A stretch of 64,000 nucleotides of DNA from Bacillota bacterium (GCA_023412915.1 JAEZRE010000014.1:62001-126000), one strand, 5' to 3'; shown: positions 7,293 to 16,042, counted from the stretch's first letter. Program-made: numbers and translations. The notes: a model not told the origin generated them from the sequence alone.

Positions 7293-8576
7293 TCAATGCT
7301 CTATTGACCTTATCATTAAGCCGGTCCTTCTCATCTTGAGTTTGACATTTATTTCAAAGCTAGAGTTTTTATATTGATCGGGCCAGTCGTACTTTTTCCA
7401 TTCCGCCCAGGTCAGGAACTTTCCCTTCATATATCTGCCAAACCCGCAGATATCGGAATTGAATTCATACATCGACCTTTTAAGCATCGCTGTAATCTCT
7501 TCCTTTATCATTTCAGATGCTCCTTTTTCCATCGCATTCGGATAGTTTTCGTAATTTATATCGCTTTGTATGGATGTAAAATCGCCCTCAAGATCCAGAT
7601 TTATTTTGAAATACGGCTTCCCATTCCTGATTTCAGCTTCTATCGCAGGTTTACTTCTCTGGAATATGTTCATGACAACGATCTTGTCTTTTTCGTAAGC
7701 ATCGGGCAAAGTCCAGTATGCATGCTTATATTCGCCTGTTACCATTTGCATGCATGACGATTCGAGTCCATTCATCGTTGCCACCATTTTCATATTTTTA
7801 AATACGGCAACCCCCATAAACTCATTTTTCTGATCCGCTATAACCGGGATATTACCTGCTTCATAATGGCCTTCAGGCTTTATCTCGGTTCCGATCTTCT
7901 TGTTGCCGACCTTCTCCAAATCATCCACAGTCTTGTAATCGCTTAATCCCGTCAGTATCGCCACCGGTTCGACCGCATCTGATTCGGACTTATAATAAAA
8001 GCTGTTCAGTCTCACGGTGGGATAGAATGAGGTAAAATCCTTCCCCAGCATCAATTCATAGTATTTGGCGGGGTTGCTTTCCAAGGTTGGCTTGACAGCC
8101 TTCAAATACTGGTCGGGCGAGTCGGTCGAGACAGTTATATATATGTCGGGTCTGAATTCCCTTCCCCTGTGAAGGGCGTGCATATACGCCTCGACGCCTT
8201 TTTCCGCAAGCTTCTTTGAAAATACGATCATTTTTGTATGCGACATGTTTATTTCTTTACTTATAATATTATTTATCATATTCAGGCCAGAATAAATGGA
8301 TGGCGCATCAACCGTAATAATTGAAGTCGGTCCCGCGCCTCCGCCGCCTTCGCTCCCTCCTCCGCTCGAGCCGCCGCCTCCTCCGCCTATGGACAGAGGC
8401 GCTGCCAGCTGCAGCGTAAGCCTGAGATTGTCAGCTACCCCTTCATCGAGTCCAAGAGCAAGAGGATAGGCAAGGTCGTCTATCTCTCTCTGGTCGAAAC
8501 AGCCTGTCACAGTTGACATTACTGCAGTGCATAAAACTACAATAACAATCTTTCTGAATTCAAATTTAAGTTTCAT
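7293..8576 (-). CDS. gerAC: Spore germination protein GerAC (Ger(x)C lipoprotein)
   Basis: The C subunit of a GerA-type germinant receptor is a lipoprotein on the outer face of the inner spore membrane. The start at 8576 (MKLKFEFRKIVIVVL) follows AAGGAGGAC; the lipobox is TVTGC at about residues 24-28, followed by FDQREIDDLAYPLALGLDE, a family hallmark. The gene overlaps the end of gerAB by 11 bases. A Gly/Ser-rich stretch of roughly 25 residues lies near position 60 (GGGGGGSSGGGSEGGGG), in a place where relatives usually have a short loop. The C-terminal domain (EITAMLKRSMYEFNSDICGF, then GRYM) also fits the family. Confidence 0.92.
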   Translation of the reverse strand: MKLKFEFRKIVIVVLCTAVMSTVTGCFDQREIDDLAYPLALGLDEGVADNLRLTLQLAAPLSIGGGGGGSSGGGSEGGGGAGPTSIITVDAPSIYSGLNMINNIISKEINMSHTKMIVFSKKLAEKGVEAYMHALHRGREFRPDIYITVSTDSPDQYLKAVKPTLESNPAKYYELMLGKDFTSFYPTVRLNSFYYKSESDAVEPVAILTGLSDYKTVDDLEKVGNKKIGTEIKPEGHYEAGNIPVIADQKNEFMGVAVFKNMKMVATMNGLESSCMQMVTGEYKHAYWTLPDAYEKDKIVVMNIFQRSKPAIEAEIRNGKPYFKINLDLEGDFTSIQSDINYENYPNAMEKGASEMIKEEITAMLKRSMYEFNSDICGFGRYMKGKFLTWAEWKKYDWPDQYKNSSFEINVKLKMRRTGLMIRSIEH

Positions 8577-9675
8577 TGTTTTTCGTCCTCCTTTTTGCAC
8601 GTTCCCGAAGGTTTGCAAAAATCAGGAGCAAGCCCGTATAGCCGAAGGAAATGACCCAGATTATTTTGTTGAAGATATTTGTTTCTATATTAAGAACACT
8701 GATAAGACTCTGCGGTACGAACGCCGTACTGAATACGAGTATAGCACATGGCATTATCAGCGGCCTGATGTACTTCATATCAAATATCCTTGACAGTACA
8801 TACACCATAAAATAGAAATTGACAGTCAGGTTCATCAAAGCAGCTGTCGCCCAGATAAACACAAAAATAGATTCTATCCTCTGAAAGAATCTGCCGTAAG
8901 TTATAAGCCTGGCAAGCTGATACATGGGCAGGAAAGGCTCCATATTGCTGGGATACGGAAACGATAATATGTATGCCAGCGAACCCAGTATAAAAAAAAC
9001 GGAACTGAAGCCTATCGCCGTATACCCTATTCTTTTTGCGTTTTTATAGCTGCCTATATAAGGAATGATAAGAAACAAAAGCAATAATTCGCCGAATACC
9101 GAAACTCTGAAAAAACCTTTTCCAAAAATATCATATGCTCCGGTGCCAAGTATCGGATAAACATTGGATATATCCATAAGCTTTATCGCACCGATAAGTA
9201 TCAGTATGTATGCCGTGGCTATAACCGGGACAAGTATGGCATGGTAGCGGACTATCGATTCCAGGCCTAAAAAGCTGCCAATTATCACGCCTACTATAAA
9301 AAATATCATAACATAACTGAGAGGCGATGTAGGCAGCGATATAACCTTCATATCCTCTGAAAATTCACGGATGGTAATAACAGTCAGGTAGAACAATACC
9401 CCGGCTATAATCAAACCAGTCAATATCTTGAGAATCTTTCCTCCGCCCATCTCCGCCACTTCGAGGATGTCCTTGCCCTCAAAACGCTTGTACAGTCTTA
9501 TTAACAGGGTAAATACTATCAGGGTGACCAGACTGATATATATGGACAGTATCCATCCGGCGGTACCGGCATTCTCTACCGATACCCTGGCGTAGTTGAG
9601 GAAAATCTTCGTACATATTGAATTAATAAGCAGCGCTACCGCTTCCCATTTTCCGAACTTGATCCTGTTTGGCAT
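8566..9675 (-). CDS. gerAB: Spore germination protein GerAB (APC-type transporter fold)
   Basis: The 369-residue integral membrane protein has about ten helices and the amino acid-permease-like fold of GerAB subunits, which form the germinant-binding part of the receptor. Family-like features are the opening GKWEAVALLINSICTKIFL, the SFPYPSNMEPFLPMYQLAR segment and the RIESIFVFIWATA helix, all characteristic of GerAB/YndE-type proteins. It lies between gerAA (three bases apart) and gerAC (11-base overlap), giving the usual A-B-C order on one message. The germinant cannot be predicted from sequence. Confidence 0.93.
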   Translation of the reverse strand: MPNRIKFGKWEAVALLINSICTKIFLNYARVSVENAGTAGWILSIYISLVTLIVFTLLIRLYKRFEGKDILEVAEMGGGKILKILTGLIIAGVLFYLTVITIREFSEDMKVISLPTSPLSYVMIFFIVGVIIGSFLGLESIVRYHAILVPVIATAYILILIGAIKLMDISNVYPILGTGAYDIFGKGFFRVSVFGELLLLFLIIPYIGSYKNAKRIGYTAIGFSSVFFILGSLAYILSFPYPSNMEPFLPMYQLARLITYGRFFQRIESIFVFIWATAALMNLTVNFYFMVYVLSRIFDMKYIRPLIMPCAILVFSTAFVPQSLISVLNIETNIFNKIIWVISFGYTGLLLIFANLRERAKRRTKNNET

Positions 9676-9678
9676 AAA

Positions 9679-11382
9679 CTATTTTCTTCCTCTTTGCTCA
9701 GATTTCCAGCCCATACTTTGCTTTGCCTGAATCCTGCTTTTTTTTGCGTTTAGATAGTCGGGCCTCTCCTCGCGTTTCCATTCGGGCGCCCTGAATATCA
9801 TATTGTTGAAGCTTTTCGAAGTCCTTGGCCCAACAGGTGCCATAAACGGAACACCGAAGGTTTTCAAGCTCGTAGACCACAACCCCAGGGCAAAAAGCCC
9901 GAGTGTGATCCCGAGAAATCCCGCCATCCCTCCGAAAAATATGAATATAAACCTCATAATCCTTATCGAATAGGCTTGCGAATAATTCGGAATGGCAAAT
10001 GAACCGATACCTGTCACCGCCACGATGATAATCAATATTGGGCTGACAATGTTGGCTGCAACAGCAGCCTGGCCGAGTATGAGTGCGCCTATGATGCCCA
10101 GCGTAGGTCCTATAGGGCCCGGGACCCTTACGCCTGCTTCCCTTATCAGTTCAAAGGAAAACTCCATAAGCAATATCTCTACAATTGAAGGAAACGGAAC
10201 CTTCTCCCTTGACGCTTCAACTGCCAGCAGCAGGTCCGTAGGGATCATTTCCTGATGGTAGGTAATGATCGCAAGGTACAAGCCCGGCAGCAGGAGTGCA
10301 AGCATGAGCGCAACGTATCGGACGAAACGCAAAAGGTTTACATAAGGATAACGTATATAAAGATCCTCGGCAGAATGCATCAGATCGAACATTGTTATCG
10401 GCACAACAAGGACGTTCGGGGAACCGTTCACTATAATGGCGACCCTGCCGGCAACCAGCAGCTCCGATACATAATCAGGCCTTTCGGTGGATAACACCTG
10501 CGGCGAAGGATAAATCGTACTGTCCTCTATTAATTGTTCCAGTATGCCCGAATCGAGCATGTAATCGACACGGATGTTATCAAGTCTGCGTTTGACTTCA
10601 TCCACGAGCCCGTCGTTAGTAACGTTTTTGATATACATGATGCAGCAAGGCGTTTTGCTGACCTTACCTACAATAATGTCTTCTACGATGAGATTCTCAT
10701 CCTTGATTCTCTTCCTTACCTGTGCAGTACTGGTACGCAGCAGTTCGTTGAATGCTTCCTGCGGTCCGCGGATCACTATCTCGTTATTGGGCTTATCTAC
10801 GCCTCTATGTTCCCAGCCTTTCACGTCGGCCGAGAATGCTACCGGCAATCCGTCTACAAACAGCCCGCAGCCGCCGAAATTTATCTCATCAATAACCTTG
10901 CTGTATGCGCTTTCAAGTTTTATCTGATTATGCGGCAGGAGCTGTCTCGATATATATTCCTGCAAACCATCCGCCAGCTCGTTCTGCAGGTTCATTACCG
11001 AATATACCATCAGAGGAGTAAGCATATAATTGTCGATTATTTCTCTGTCGGTCATCCCGTCGAAAAACATTATGAACGCCCTTACCAGCTCGCCTCTGTA
11101 ATTGATGGAAAATTCGCGCAGGACGATATCGCTGTTGACAGGTATGCTGTATTTTTTCTTCATGAATTCGAGGTTGGCGTCGATATCGTCACTTATCTCA
11201 TCGGACGGATCAGGTTTCTTTTTTGCCTCCTCCAGCTTCTCTTCGATTTCCTTTTTCATCCTGGCGTCGTTCCCGTTCGCCTTATTCAAGCTCTCGGCAG
11301 GATATTTCAATATGAATTTTTCATTCATTTCCGGCTCATCAAACAGAAAGAAACCTTTAAGCTTGTCCCTTAGGTATGACAA
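9679..11382 (-). CDS. gerAA: Spore germination protein GerAA
   Basis: The 567-residue A subunit has a soluble N-terminal half (about residues 60-330: VLREFSINYRGELVRAFIMF, FDGMTDRE) and a membrane C-terminal half whose hallmark is LLMEFSFELIREAGVRVPGP followed by IGPTLGIIGALILGQAAVAA. GerA-type A subunits are reported to assemble into a membrane channel releasing ions at germination. Translation appears to start at TTG (11382), because GGAGGG lies eight bases upstream and no ATG is near. The N-terminal stretch before residue 60 is charged (EIEEKLEEAKKKPDPSDE). It heads the leftward operon gerAA-gerAB-gerAC plus the 58-aa gene; a forespore sigma-G promoter is expected upstream but I could not fix one. 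Confidence 0.95.
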   Translation of the reverse strand: MSYLRDKLKGFFLFDEPEMNEKFILKYPAESLNKANGNDARMKKEIEEKLEEAKKKPDPSDEISDDIDANLEFMKKKYSIPVNSDIVLREFSINYRGELVRAFIMFFDGMTDREIIDNYMLTPLMVYSVMNLQNELADGLQEYISRQLLPHNQIKLESAYSKVIDEINFGGCGLFVDGLPVAFSADVKGWEHRGVDKPNNEIVIRGPQEAFNELLRTSTAQVRKRIKDENLIVEDIIVGKVSKTPCCIMYIKNVTNDGLVDEVKRRLDNIRVDYMLDSGILEQLIEDSTIYPSPQVLSTERPDYVSELLVAGRVAIIVNGSPNVLVVPITMFDLMHSAEDLYIRYPYVNLLRFVRYVALMLALLLPGLYLAIITYHQEMIPTDLLLAVEASREKVPFPSIVEILLMEFSFELIREAGVRVPGPIGPTLGIIGALILGQAAVAANIVSPILIIIVAVTGIGSFAIPNYSQAYSIRIMRFIFIFFGGMAGFLGITLGLFALGLWSTSLKTFGVPFMAPVGPRTSKSFNNMIFRAPEWKREERPDYLNAKKSRIQAKQSMGWKSEQRGRK

Positions 11383-11511
11383 TTTTAAGCCCTCCAGTGC
11401 ATTATGGGACTTATTATCAGCATTTCTGTTAATCTTTATTCAGCGGGCCGGTTTGCATAAGCACAGATGAGTAGGCGTTGAAGTAATATAATATGAAAGG
11501 AAGATTGCTAA

Positions 11512-11856
11512 ATGAGACTTCAGGCAGAAACTCAACCTAATGTACAAGCAACCGGTCAAACAAACGGTTTATGTTCGATTTCACCGATCGTTCTCGTTAT
11601 ATTGTCAGTTGTAATCTCCCTGATTATTATAGAATTTCTGAACAAGGATCAGCTCAATGTTGTAGGTAATCTGTTAATCGGGATTGGCGGCATTTTGATC
11701 ATCGATGCATCTTATGCGGATTATCTGACAGGTCTGGCTGCCGACCAGGCGCAGAGGGAAATGCTCCAAAAGCAGCTCGATCTTCTGAACAGACAGAAAC
11801 CTGCCTCCAGTAGCTTGCTCCGTTTCTTGTCCGGGAAAGCAGGCCAAAATCGATGA
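11512..11856 (+). CDS. Small membrane protein, unknown function
   Basis: The 114-residue protein starts behind AAAGGAAGATTG. After a polar N-terminus (MRLQAETQPNVQATGQ) it has two closely spaced hydrophobic helices (SPIVLVILSVVISLIIIEF and NLLIGIGGILIIDASYADYL) and a polar, probably helical tail (QAQREMLQKQLDLLNRQK). I do not recognise a family. It is divergent from the gerA operon. Its last 50 or so bases overlap the conserved C-terminal part of the converging DUF2087 gene. Confidence 0.6.
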   Translation: MRLQAETQPNVQATGQTNGLCSISPIVLVILSVVISLIIIEFLNKDQLNVVGNLLIGIGGILIIDASYADYLTGLAADQAQREMLQKQLDLLNRQKPASSSLLRFLSGKAGQNR

Positions 11857-12055
11857 GGCCTCTTCTCAGTAAAAAGTAGTCGTTGAACGTATGCCATTGC
11901 TGAATGATACTGTTTACTTCCTTTTCATTATATGTTTTATTATATTCGAATTTTTCGGCCAGGTAGATCAGGACCGCTTCCTTCATATCCTTCTTCGAGG
12001 GCCAGGTTTTTATCCTGCCTTCTGCATCCAGAAATCTTGAAATATCGTTTTTCAT
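11699..12055 (-). CDS. Stand-alone DUF2087 domain protein
   Basis: The start ATG at 12055 overlaps the stop of the preceding gene as ATGA, which implies translational coupling. The first 85 or so residues form a DUF2087-type domain: ISRFLDAEGRIKTWPSKKDM, then FEYNKTYNEKEVNSIIQQW and GLIDFGLLSRTRNGASYWR. This is the same domain as in the C-terminus of the upstream gene, where YSEKEVNSIIKEIFDDYA and GFMERTND align. DUF2087 is known mainly from regulators of unknown mode of action. The last 30 or so residues (from SVCSEDRAAFG) run antisense through the converging membrane-protein gene and look like non-conserved read-through. Confidence 0.65.
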   Translation of the reverse strand: MKNDISRFLDAEGRIKTWPSKKDMKEAVLIYLAEKFEYNKTYNEKEVNSIIQQWHTFNDYFLLRRGLIDFGLLSRTRNGASYWRQVSVCSEDRAAFGAFPSAPGRQPDLSDNPHKMHR

Positions 12056-12819
12056 TTCAGCCAATACTCCTTGCAATCGTTTGTTCTTTCCATAAAACCA
12101 TACTCTACCAGGTATCGCCTGATTGTTGCATAATCGTCAAAAATCTCTTTTATGATGCTGTTGACTTCCTTTTCGCTGTATCTCTTGTCTTTCACGAATT
12201 GCCCGGAGATCTTCCTCAATATGACAATCTTTCTTTTCTCTTTTGTTGAAAATGTTTTAAGCTTCAATGGTGACAGCGACGAAAACATGGTCGAAAGTAT
12301 CTTTTTCTCTTCGGCTTCCGTTGTGAAGTATCTGTCGTCCACCATTCTGGCTCCGTTATGGATATCGAGTATCCTGTCGTCTTTAGGCTGCTTTCTGTCC
12401 TTTGCATCATCCCCGAAAGCCAGTTCATATATTGCCAGAAACAGCTTTGCCTGTTTAGCCTTCTCCCTGAATATAAACCTCTGATGTCGGATCGTAGACG
12501 GTGAGACGCCTGTGCTTTTAGCAATTTCATTGTCGCTCATACCTTTATGCATCATTTTGAGCAGATCCTTCTGGTTATCTGTCAGCCCGGTGTATTTTTT
12601 ATCATAGGATACTAGTCTGTCCAGCATGCCCGCATGTTCTTTGCCGATATGCCTGCTTATTGCTTTGGAGACGTCAAAAAACCTGCCGTCGATCGAAAAT
12701 ACTTCACCATTTTCAAACCTTCTCCCGCAAACATGGCATATATAGCTGTCGGAGCCGGAATCATAGGAATAACCGCTTTTTATATCGTTAATAGGTATTT
12801 CAAGGATATTGTCGATCAC
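12052..12819 (-). CDS. LuxR-type HTH regulator with DUF2087 domain
   Basis: The protein of about 255 residues is read from GTG at 12819, which lies six bases after AGGGGGC. It contains a zinc-ribbon-like Cys pair (ICHVCGRRF) with a following HIGKEH segment, then a LuxR/GerE-like helix-turn-helix (LTDNQKDLLKMMHKGMSDNE, then IAKSTGVSPSTIRHQRF). A linker follows and a C-terminal DUF2087 domain (KRKIVILRKISGQFVKDKRY and YSEKEVNSI). It is presumably a transcription regulator; its targets are unknown. It overlaps the next DUF2087 gene by four bases, so the pair is made together. Confidence 0.75.
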   Translation of the reverse strand: MIDNILEIPINDIKSGYSYDSGSDSYICHVCGRRFENGEVFSIDGRFFDVSKAISRHIGKEHAGMLDRLVSYDKKYTGLTDNQKDLLKMMHKGMSDNEIAKSTGVSPSTIRHQRFIFREKAKQAKLFLAIYELAFGDDAKDRKQPKDDRILDIHNGARMVDDRYFTTEAEEKKILSTMFSSLSPLKLKTFSTKEKRKIVILRKISGQFVKDKRYSEKEVNSIIKEIFDDYATIRRYLVEYGFMERTNDCKEYWLK

Positions 12820-12940
12820 AGCAACGCCCCCTGTGTTTACTATTACTATAAACATATTGTAATTCCATTTATCTTTTTCGTCAACTATTACTGCTATTAT
12901 ATTCACATCTAATATCAGGATGAAAAGTCTTTAACACAAA

Positions 12941-12973
12941 AAAGAGGGGCTGCATATCTGCAAACCCTCTTTT
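12941..12973 (-). terminator. Intrinsic terminator after the methyltransferase gene
   Basis: AAGAGGG and CCCTCTT form a stem enclosing an inner GCTGCATATCTGC hairpin, with A/T runs on both sides, so it could work in both directions. It lies between the regulator pair and the methyltransferase gene. Confidence 0.7.
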
Positions 12974-13024
12974 AGGCTAAACTATTTTAATTAAACATTT
13001 ACTTCCGCCCCTATATAATTCTTT

Positions 13025-13603
13025 TCAAAACCTCCAGAAATATATCAGCCGCGGACCTTTGTCAAACTCCGGGCCGGTTCTTGGAATCTCGATAACTTTC
13101 TCCGGCTTAACGCCTAGTGCCCAATCCTCGATCAATTCCTTATCGATGAATCTATGCGCCCTATGGCTTGGTTTTTCTTCCTCGCCGCCTTCCCAATTGT
13201 AAGGGAAACTTAAAACTGCGGTTTTTGATATCCTCATAACCTCCCGGAAGGCTCTGCTTTGTTTATTATCGAGATGCTCCCAAACCTGCAGCGCGATGAA
13301 CAGATCGTATTGCTTATCATTTATGGGCCATGGTTTTCGAGTAGCATCGAAGGCAAAGACCTTGCCCCGGATTTCATCCGGCTTGCCGAACGCATCTTCC
13401 TTAGGATTTACTATTACATCTGAGTTTTTTACTATAGGTAATAACCCCGGACCTAATTCTATAACCTTTGTGAATGCTTCGCTTTGTACGATTTTCAGCA
13501 CTTCCTTGAAGTATTCCCACCGGCCTTCGTAGTATTTAGCCCTTGGACCTTCCAATAATGCTTCGTAATCTTCATAAGTCATCAGAGTCAACTTATCAGT
13601 CAA
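13025..13603 (-). CDS. SAM-dependent methyltransferase (class I)
   Basis: The 192-residue protein is read from TTG at 13603 because GGGGGGAG lies six bases upstream; the longer frame to 13654 has no ribosome site. The Rossmann motif I is VIELGPGLLPIV. FAFDATRKPWPINDKQYDLF followed by IALQVWEHLDN is the methyltransferase-11 type post-core region, where substrate-binding acidic and aromatic residues lie. The C-terminus (RFIDKELIEDWALGVKPEKV) completes the fold. Members methylate small molecules, lipids or proteins; the substrate is not indicated. It is a single gene between two very similar terminators. Confidence 0.78.
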   Translation of the reverse strand: MTDKLTLMTYEDYEALLEGPRAKYYEGRWEYFKEVLKIVQSEAFTKVIELGPGLLPIVKNSDVIVNPKEDAFGKPDEIRGKVFAFDATRKPWPINDKQYDLFIALQVWEHLDNKQSRAFREVMRISKTAVLSFPYNWEGGEEEKPSHRAHRFIDKELIEDWALGVKPEKVIEIPRTGPEFDKGPRLIYFWRF

Positions 13604-13732
13604 ATTACTCCCCCCTTGCTGTGTAATGCTGTCTAAACGTTTCAATGCCGCCACATATTACCAGACGTTATTAAAATAATATCAATATTGTTCCATCGAG
13701 TCAAATTATGGACTGAACTGTGGAATGGACAT

Positions 13733-13772
13733 AAAAAAAGAAGGGCTGCATCTTCTGCAAACCCTTCATTCT
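13733..13772 (-). terminator. Terminator after tRNA-Pro
   Basis: AAGAAGGG and CCCTTCATTCTT form a stem around GCTGCATCTTCTGC, followed on the minus strand by TTTTTTT. Its core is almost the same as that of the terminator at 12941. Confidence 0.65.
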
Positions 13773-13775
13773 TTA

Positions 13776-13853
13776 TGGTCGGAGTGACGTGACTTGAACA
13801 CGCGACCTCTTGCACCCCAAGCAAGCACTCTAGCCAAACTGAGCTACACCCCG
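13776..13853 (-). tRNA. tRNA-Pro (anticodon GGG)
   Basis: The 78-base gene folds as a cloverleaf. The acceptor stem CGGGGTG pairs with CACTCCG (one G-T pair), the D arm holds TAGCTCAGTTTGGCTAGA, the anticodon stem CTTGC/GCAAG encloses loop TTGGGGT with anticodon GGG, and the T arm is GCGTG TTCAAGT CACGT. CCA is encoded. A terminator follows directly. Confidence 0.93.
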
Positions 13854-13901
13854 TAACGCAGTTTGAATTATAGCACAGATGGAGCGGCATTGTAAAGCTT
13901 A

Positions 13902-14084
13902 TTATTTAAATTCAGGCTTTTTCCCTGTGACCAGCATGTAGATGATATATGCTATGAAGGCCAGGATAGCGATAGGAAGTACTATCTTCAGCGCAAATCC
14001 CAAGAGTTTCAGTGCAACAAATACCAGAACTACAATGATGCCGATGGTGACAACCGTTTTGATTACATTATTCACAAAAATCAC
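13902..14084 (-). CDS. Small two-helix membrane protein, unknown function
   Basis: The 60-residue protein is almost all hydrophobic: FVNNVIKTVVTIGIIVVLVF and VLPIAILAFIAYIIYMLV with a central LGFALKI, and a short basic end (TGKKPEFK). A purine-rich AAGGAGTG lies eight bases before the ATG. No family is recognised. It may be a single-gene unit; upstream bases up to the NifS-like gene hold nothing clear. Confidence 0.6.
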   Translation of the reverse strand: MIFVNNVIKTVVTIGIIVVLVFVALKLLGFALKIVLPIAILAFIAYIIYMLVTGKKPEFK

Positions 14085-14183
14085 TCCTTATTATCATTTT
14101 ACATTCGTTCCCGACCGAATATTCCGTTTTGCCGGAATGATCGAGCTTTCTGATAATAAATACGTAATTCGTTTTATAATGTC

Positions 14184-15335
14184 TTAGAATATTTTCCGAG
14201 AAATTCTATCAACGGCGTCAATAGTCTTTGTAATATCGTCTACAGTATTGAAACAGCCGACGCTGAACCTCACTATGCCCCTGTGCAACGTCCCGAGCTT
14301 CCTGTGGGCGGACGGCGAACAGTGAAGCCCCGCTCTTGTGCAGATGCCGTAGTCCTTATCCAGAATATAGCTCAATTCCGCCGAATCCAGGTCTTTCAGG
14401 TTTATTGCCACAATGCCCGAGTTCCTTGAAATATCATTCAAACTATACAGCTTAACTCCAGGTATACTTGAGAATCCCTCTGACAGCATATTTACAAGCA
14501 TATGCTTGTGTACCCGGATACGTTCGAGCCCGACGGACTCCGCATATGCCGCCCCGGCGCCGAGTCCGACGATCCCCGGAGTATTCAGAGTGCCGCTTTC
14601 AAAAAGATCCGGCATGAATTCAGGCTGGTATGGATCCTCCGAATTGCTGCCGGTTCCGCCCTCCATCAGAGTTCGCAGCAGCAAGCCATCCCTGACATAA
14701 AGCCCGCCTGTCCCCTGAGGCCCCATGAGGCCCTTATGGCCAGGGAACGCCAGCATATCTACATTTTGTGCCATAACGTCGACAGGTATCGAACCGGCGC
14801 CCTGCGACGCGTCCAAAAGAAACGTAATACCCGCTTCCCGCGCTATCCTGCCAATCTCCGCGACAGGCAGTACAATACCGTTTACATTCGAAGAAAGTGT
14901 ACATACGATAAGTTTGGTGTCGTGCCTTATCGCTTTTCTCAAGTCTTCCGGATCAATTTCTCCAGATTCGTTTCCCGCGACCGTTGTAACGGATATCCCG
15001 ACATCCCTTTCCAGAGTCTTGAGGGGACGTGTCACGGAATTGTGCTCCATTGCGGATGTTATGACATGGCAGCCGGGCGTAACGATCCCTTTGATCGCTA
15101 TATTCAATGCTTCCGTAGCATTTTTGGTAAACGCCAGGTTCATAGGGTCTGGTATATTGAACAGTCTGCAGATCGTTTCGCGCACCTGCGTAACGGCAAG
15201 TCCGGCCCTCACTGAAAGCGCGTGGCCTCCCCTTCCGGGATTCGCACAGTATTCGTTCATGCACCTGTCCATCTCCTGTACCACACAGGCAGGCTTTGGA
15301 AAGGATGTAGCCGCATTATCAAGGTATATCATCAT
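14184..15335 (-). CDS. Cysteine desulfurase-like aminotransferase (class V)
   Basis: The 383-residue PLP enzyme has the expected landmarks: YLDNAATSFPKP at the N-terminus, FTKNATEALNIAIKG, the PLP-binding Lys in AFPGHKGLMGPQGTGG, and a Cys-containing active-site loop in ICTRAGLHCSPSAHRKLGT. These fit the NifS-like subfamily that supplies sulfur from cysteine (the EF2568 type). ATG at 15335 or the next ATG at 15332 could be the start, given GGAG just upstream. No Fe-S scaffold gene is adjacent, so its acceptor is unknown. It might also serve selenium or another sulfur pathway. Confidence 0.85.
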   Translation of the reverse strand: MMIYLDNAATSFPKPACVVQEMDRCMNEYCANPGRGGHALSVRAGLAVTQVRETICRLFNIPDPMNLAFTKNATEALNIAIKGIVTPGCHVITSAMEHNSVTRPLKTLERDVGISVTTVAGNESGEIDPEDLRKAIRHDTKLIVCTLSSNVNGIVLPVAEIGRIAREAGITFLLDASQGAGSIPVDVMAQNVDMLAFPGHKGLMGPQGTGGLYVRDGLLLRTLMEGGTGSNSEDPYQPEFMPDLFESGTLNTPGIVGLGAGAAYAESVGLERIRVHKHMLVNMLSEGFSSIPGVKLYSLNDISRNSGIVAINLKDLDSAELSYILDKDYGICTRAGLHCSPSAHRKLGTLHRGIVRFSVGCFNTVDDITKTIDAVDRISRKIF

Positions 15336-15433
15336 TTACTCCGTGGTTCTACTGGATCAATATCCAGCAGTAACGATAGTCTCTGATAACATACTATGTA
15401 AACCCACGTTACCTGGTTAAACTTTTTATGTCT

Positions 15434-15952
15434 CTACTTTTCCAATTGCTTTCCGGCCAGCTTTATTACGATCAGCGCAAGTATCCCTCCGATGGCTGCG
15501 GTCAGCAGCTGGGGCCAGCTGAATAGATTGGTCAGCGTAACGGCAATTTGCGGTTTCATTTTGACGACCGACGTGAAAATCGCTATTGAGGCATAAAGAA
15601 AGGCAAATTTGCAGACTGCGCCCGCCGCGACGCCCGCTATCATGTTTTTCCTGCGCAGGAGGTGGAAGGCAAGTACTATTATGAAATTACCAAGTATTAT
15701 GAATGGTGAAAACGCCAATATCAGCGGCGCTATCGCAGCCTTGTTGGTAAATGCCGAAACAAGCGGCGCAATTACGGCTATCGACGTGCCGCTCCAGAAT
15801 CCCGCCGTGTATGTGGCTACTATAAGCACTGCGTTGACAATCGGACCCACAATAAAATTATTGTATGGGATGAACCTCCCGAAAATCTGGAATGCGATCG
15901 CAATTGCCAGTAGTAAAGCCGTTCGTGTTAAAAACCGCGTATTGTTCTTCAT
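15434..15952 (-). CDS. ECF transporter S component (substrate unknown)
   Basis: The 172-residue protein has about six membrane helices and begins MKNNTRFLTRTALLLAIAIA, in which the TRTALLLAI/A-type start matches S components of energy-coupling factor vitamin transporters. The GPIVNAVLIVATYTAG and AVIAPLVSAFTN loops fit the same fold. ECF S components bind a vitamin or cofactor precursor and work with a shared EcfAA'T module. No ecf genes or biosynthesis genes are beside it, and I see no riboswitch in the 138 bases upstream, so the ligand is not indicated. Confidence 0.7.
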   Translation of the reverse strand: MKNNTRFLTRTALLLAIAIAFQIFGRFIPYNNFIVGPIVNAVLIVATYTAGFWSGTSIAVIAPLVSAFTNKAAIAPLILAFSPFIILGNFIIVLAFHLLRRKNMIAGVAAGAVCKFAFLYASIAIFTSVVKMKPQIAVTLTNLFSWPQLLTAAIGGILALIVIKLAGKQLEK

Positions 15953-16042
15953 TTCGATCCCCCGTTTGTATATCGTATTTTTCTATATTTACCCTTATTA
16001 TAGCTTATTATATAAAAATAAAAAGTTAAATCGCTTATAAAA

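Noticed and set aside
13642..13890. Minus-strand frame over tRNA-Pro
   Set aside because: It spans the tRNA gene and its terminator, a typical false frame.
15336..15433. Vitamin riboswitch near the ECF S component
   Set aside because: The space lies downstream of that gene; upstream bases 15953-16042 show no TPP, FMN or B12 box.
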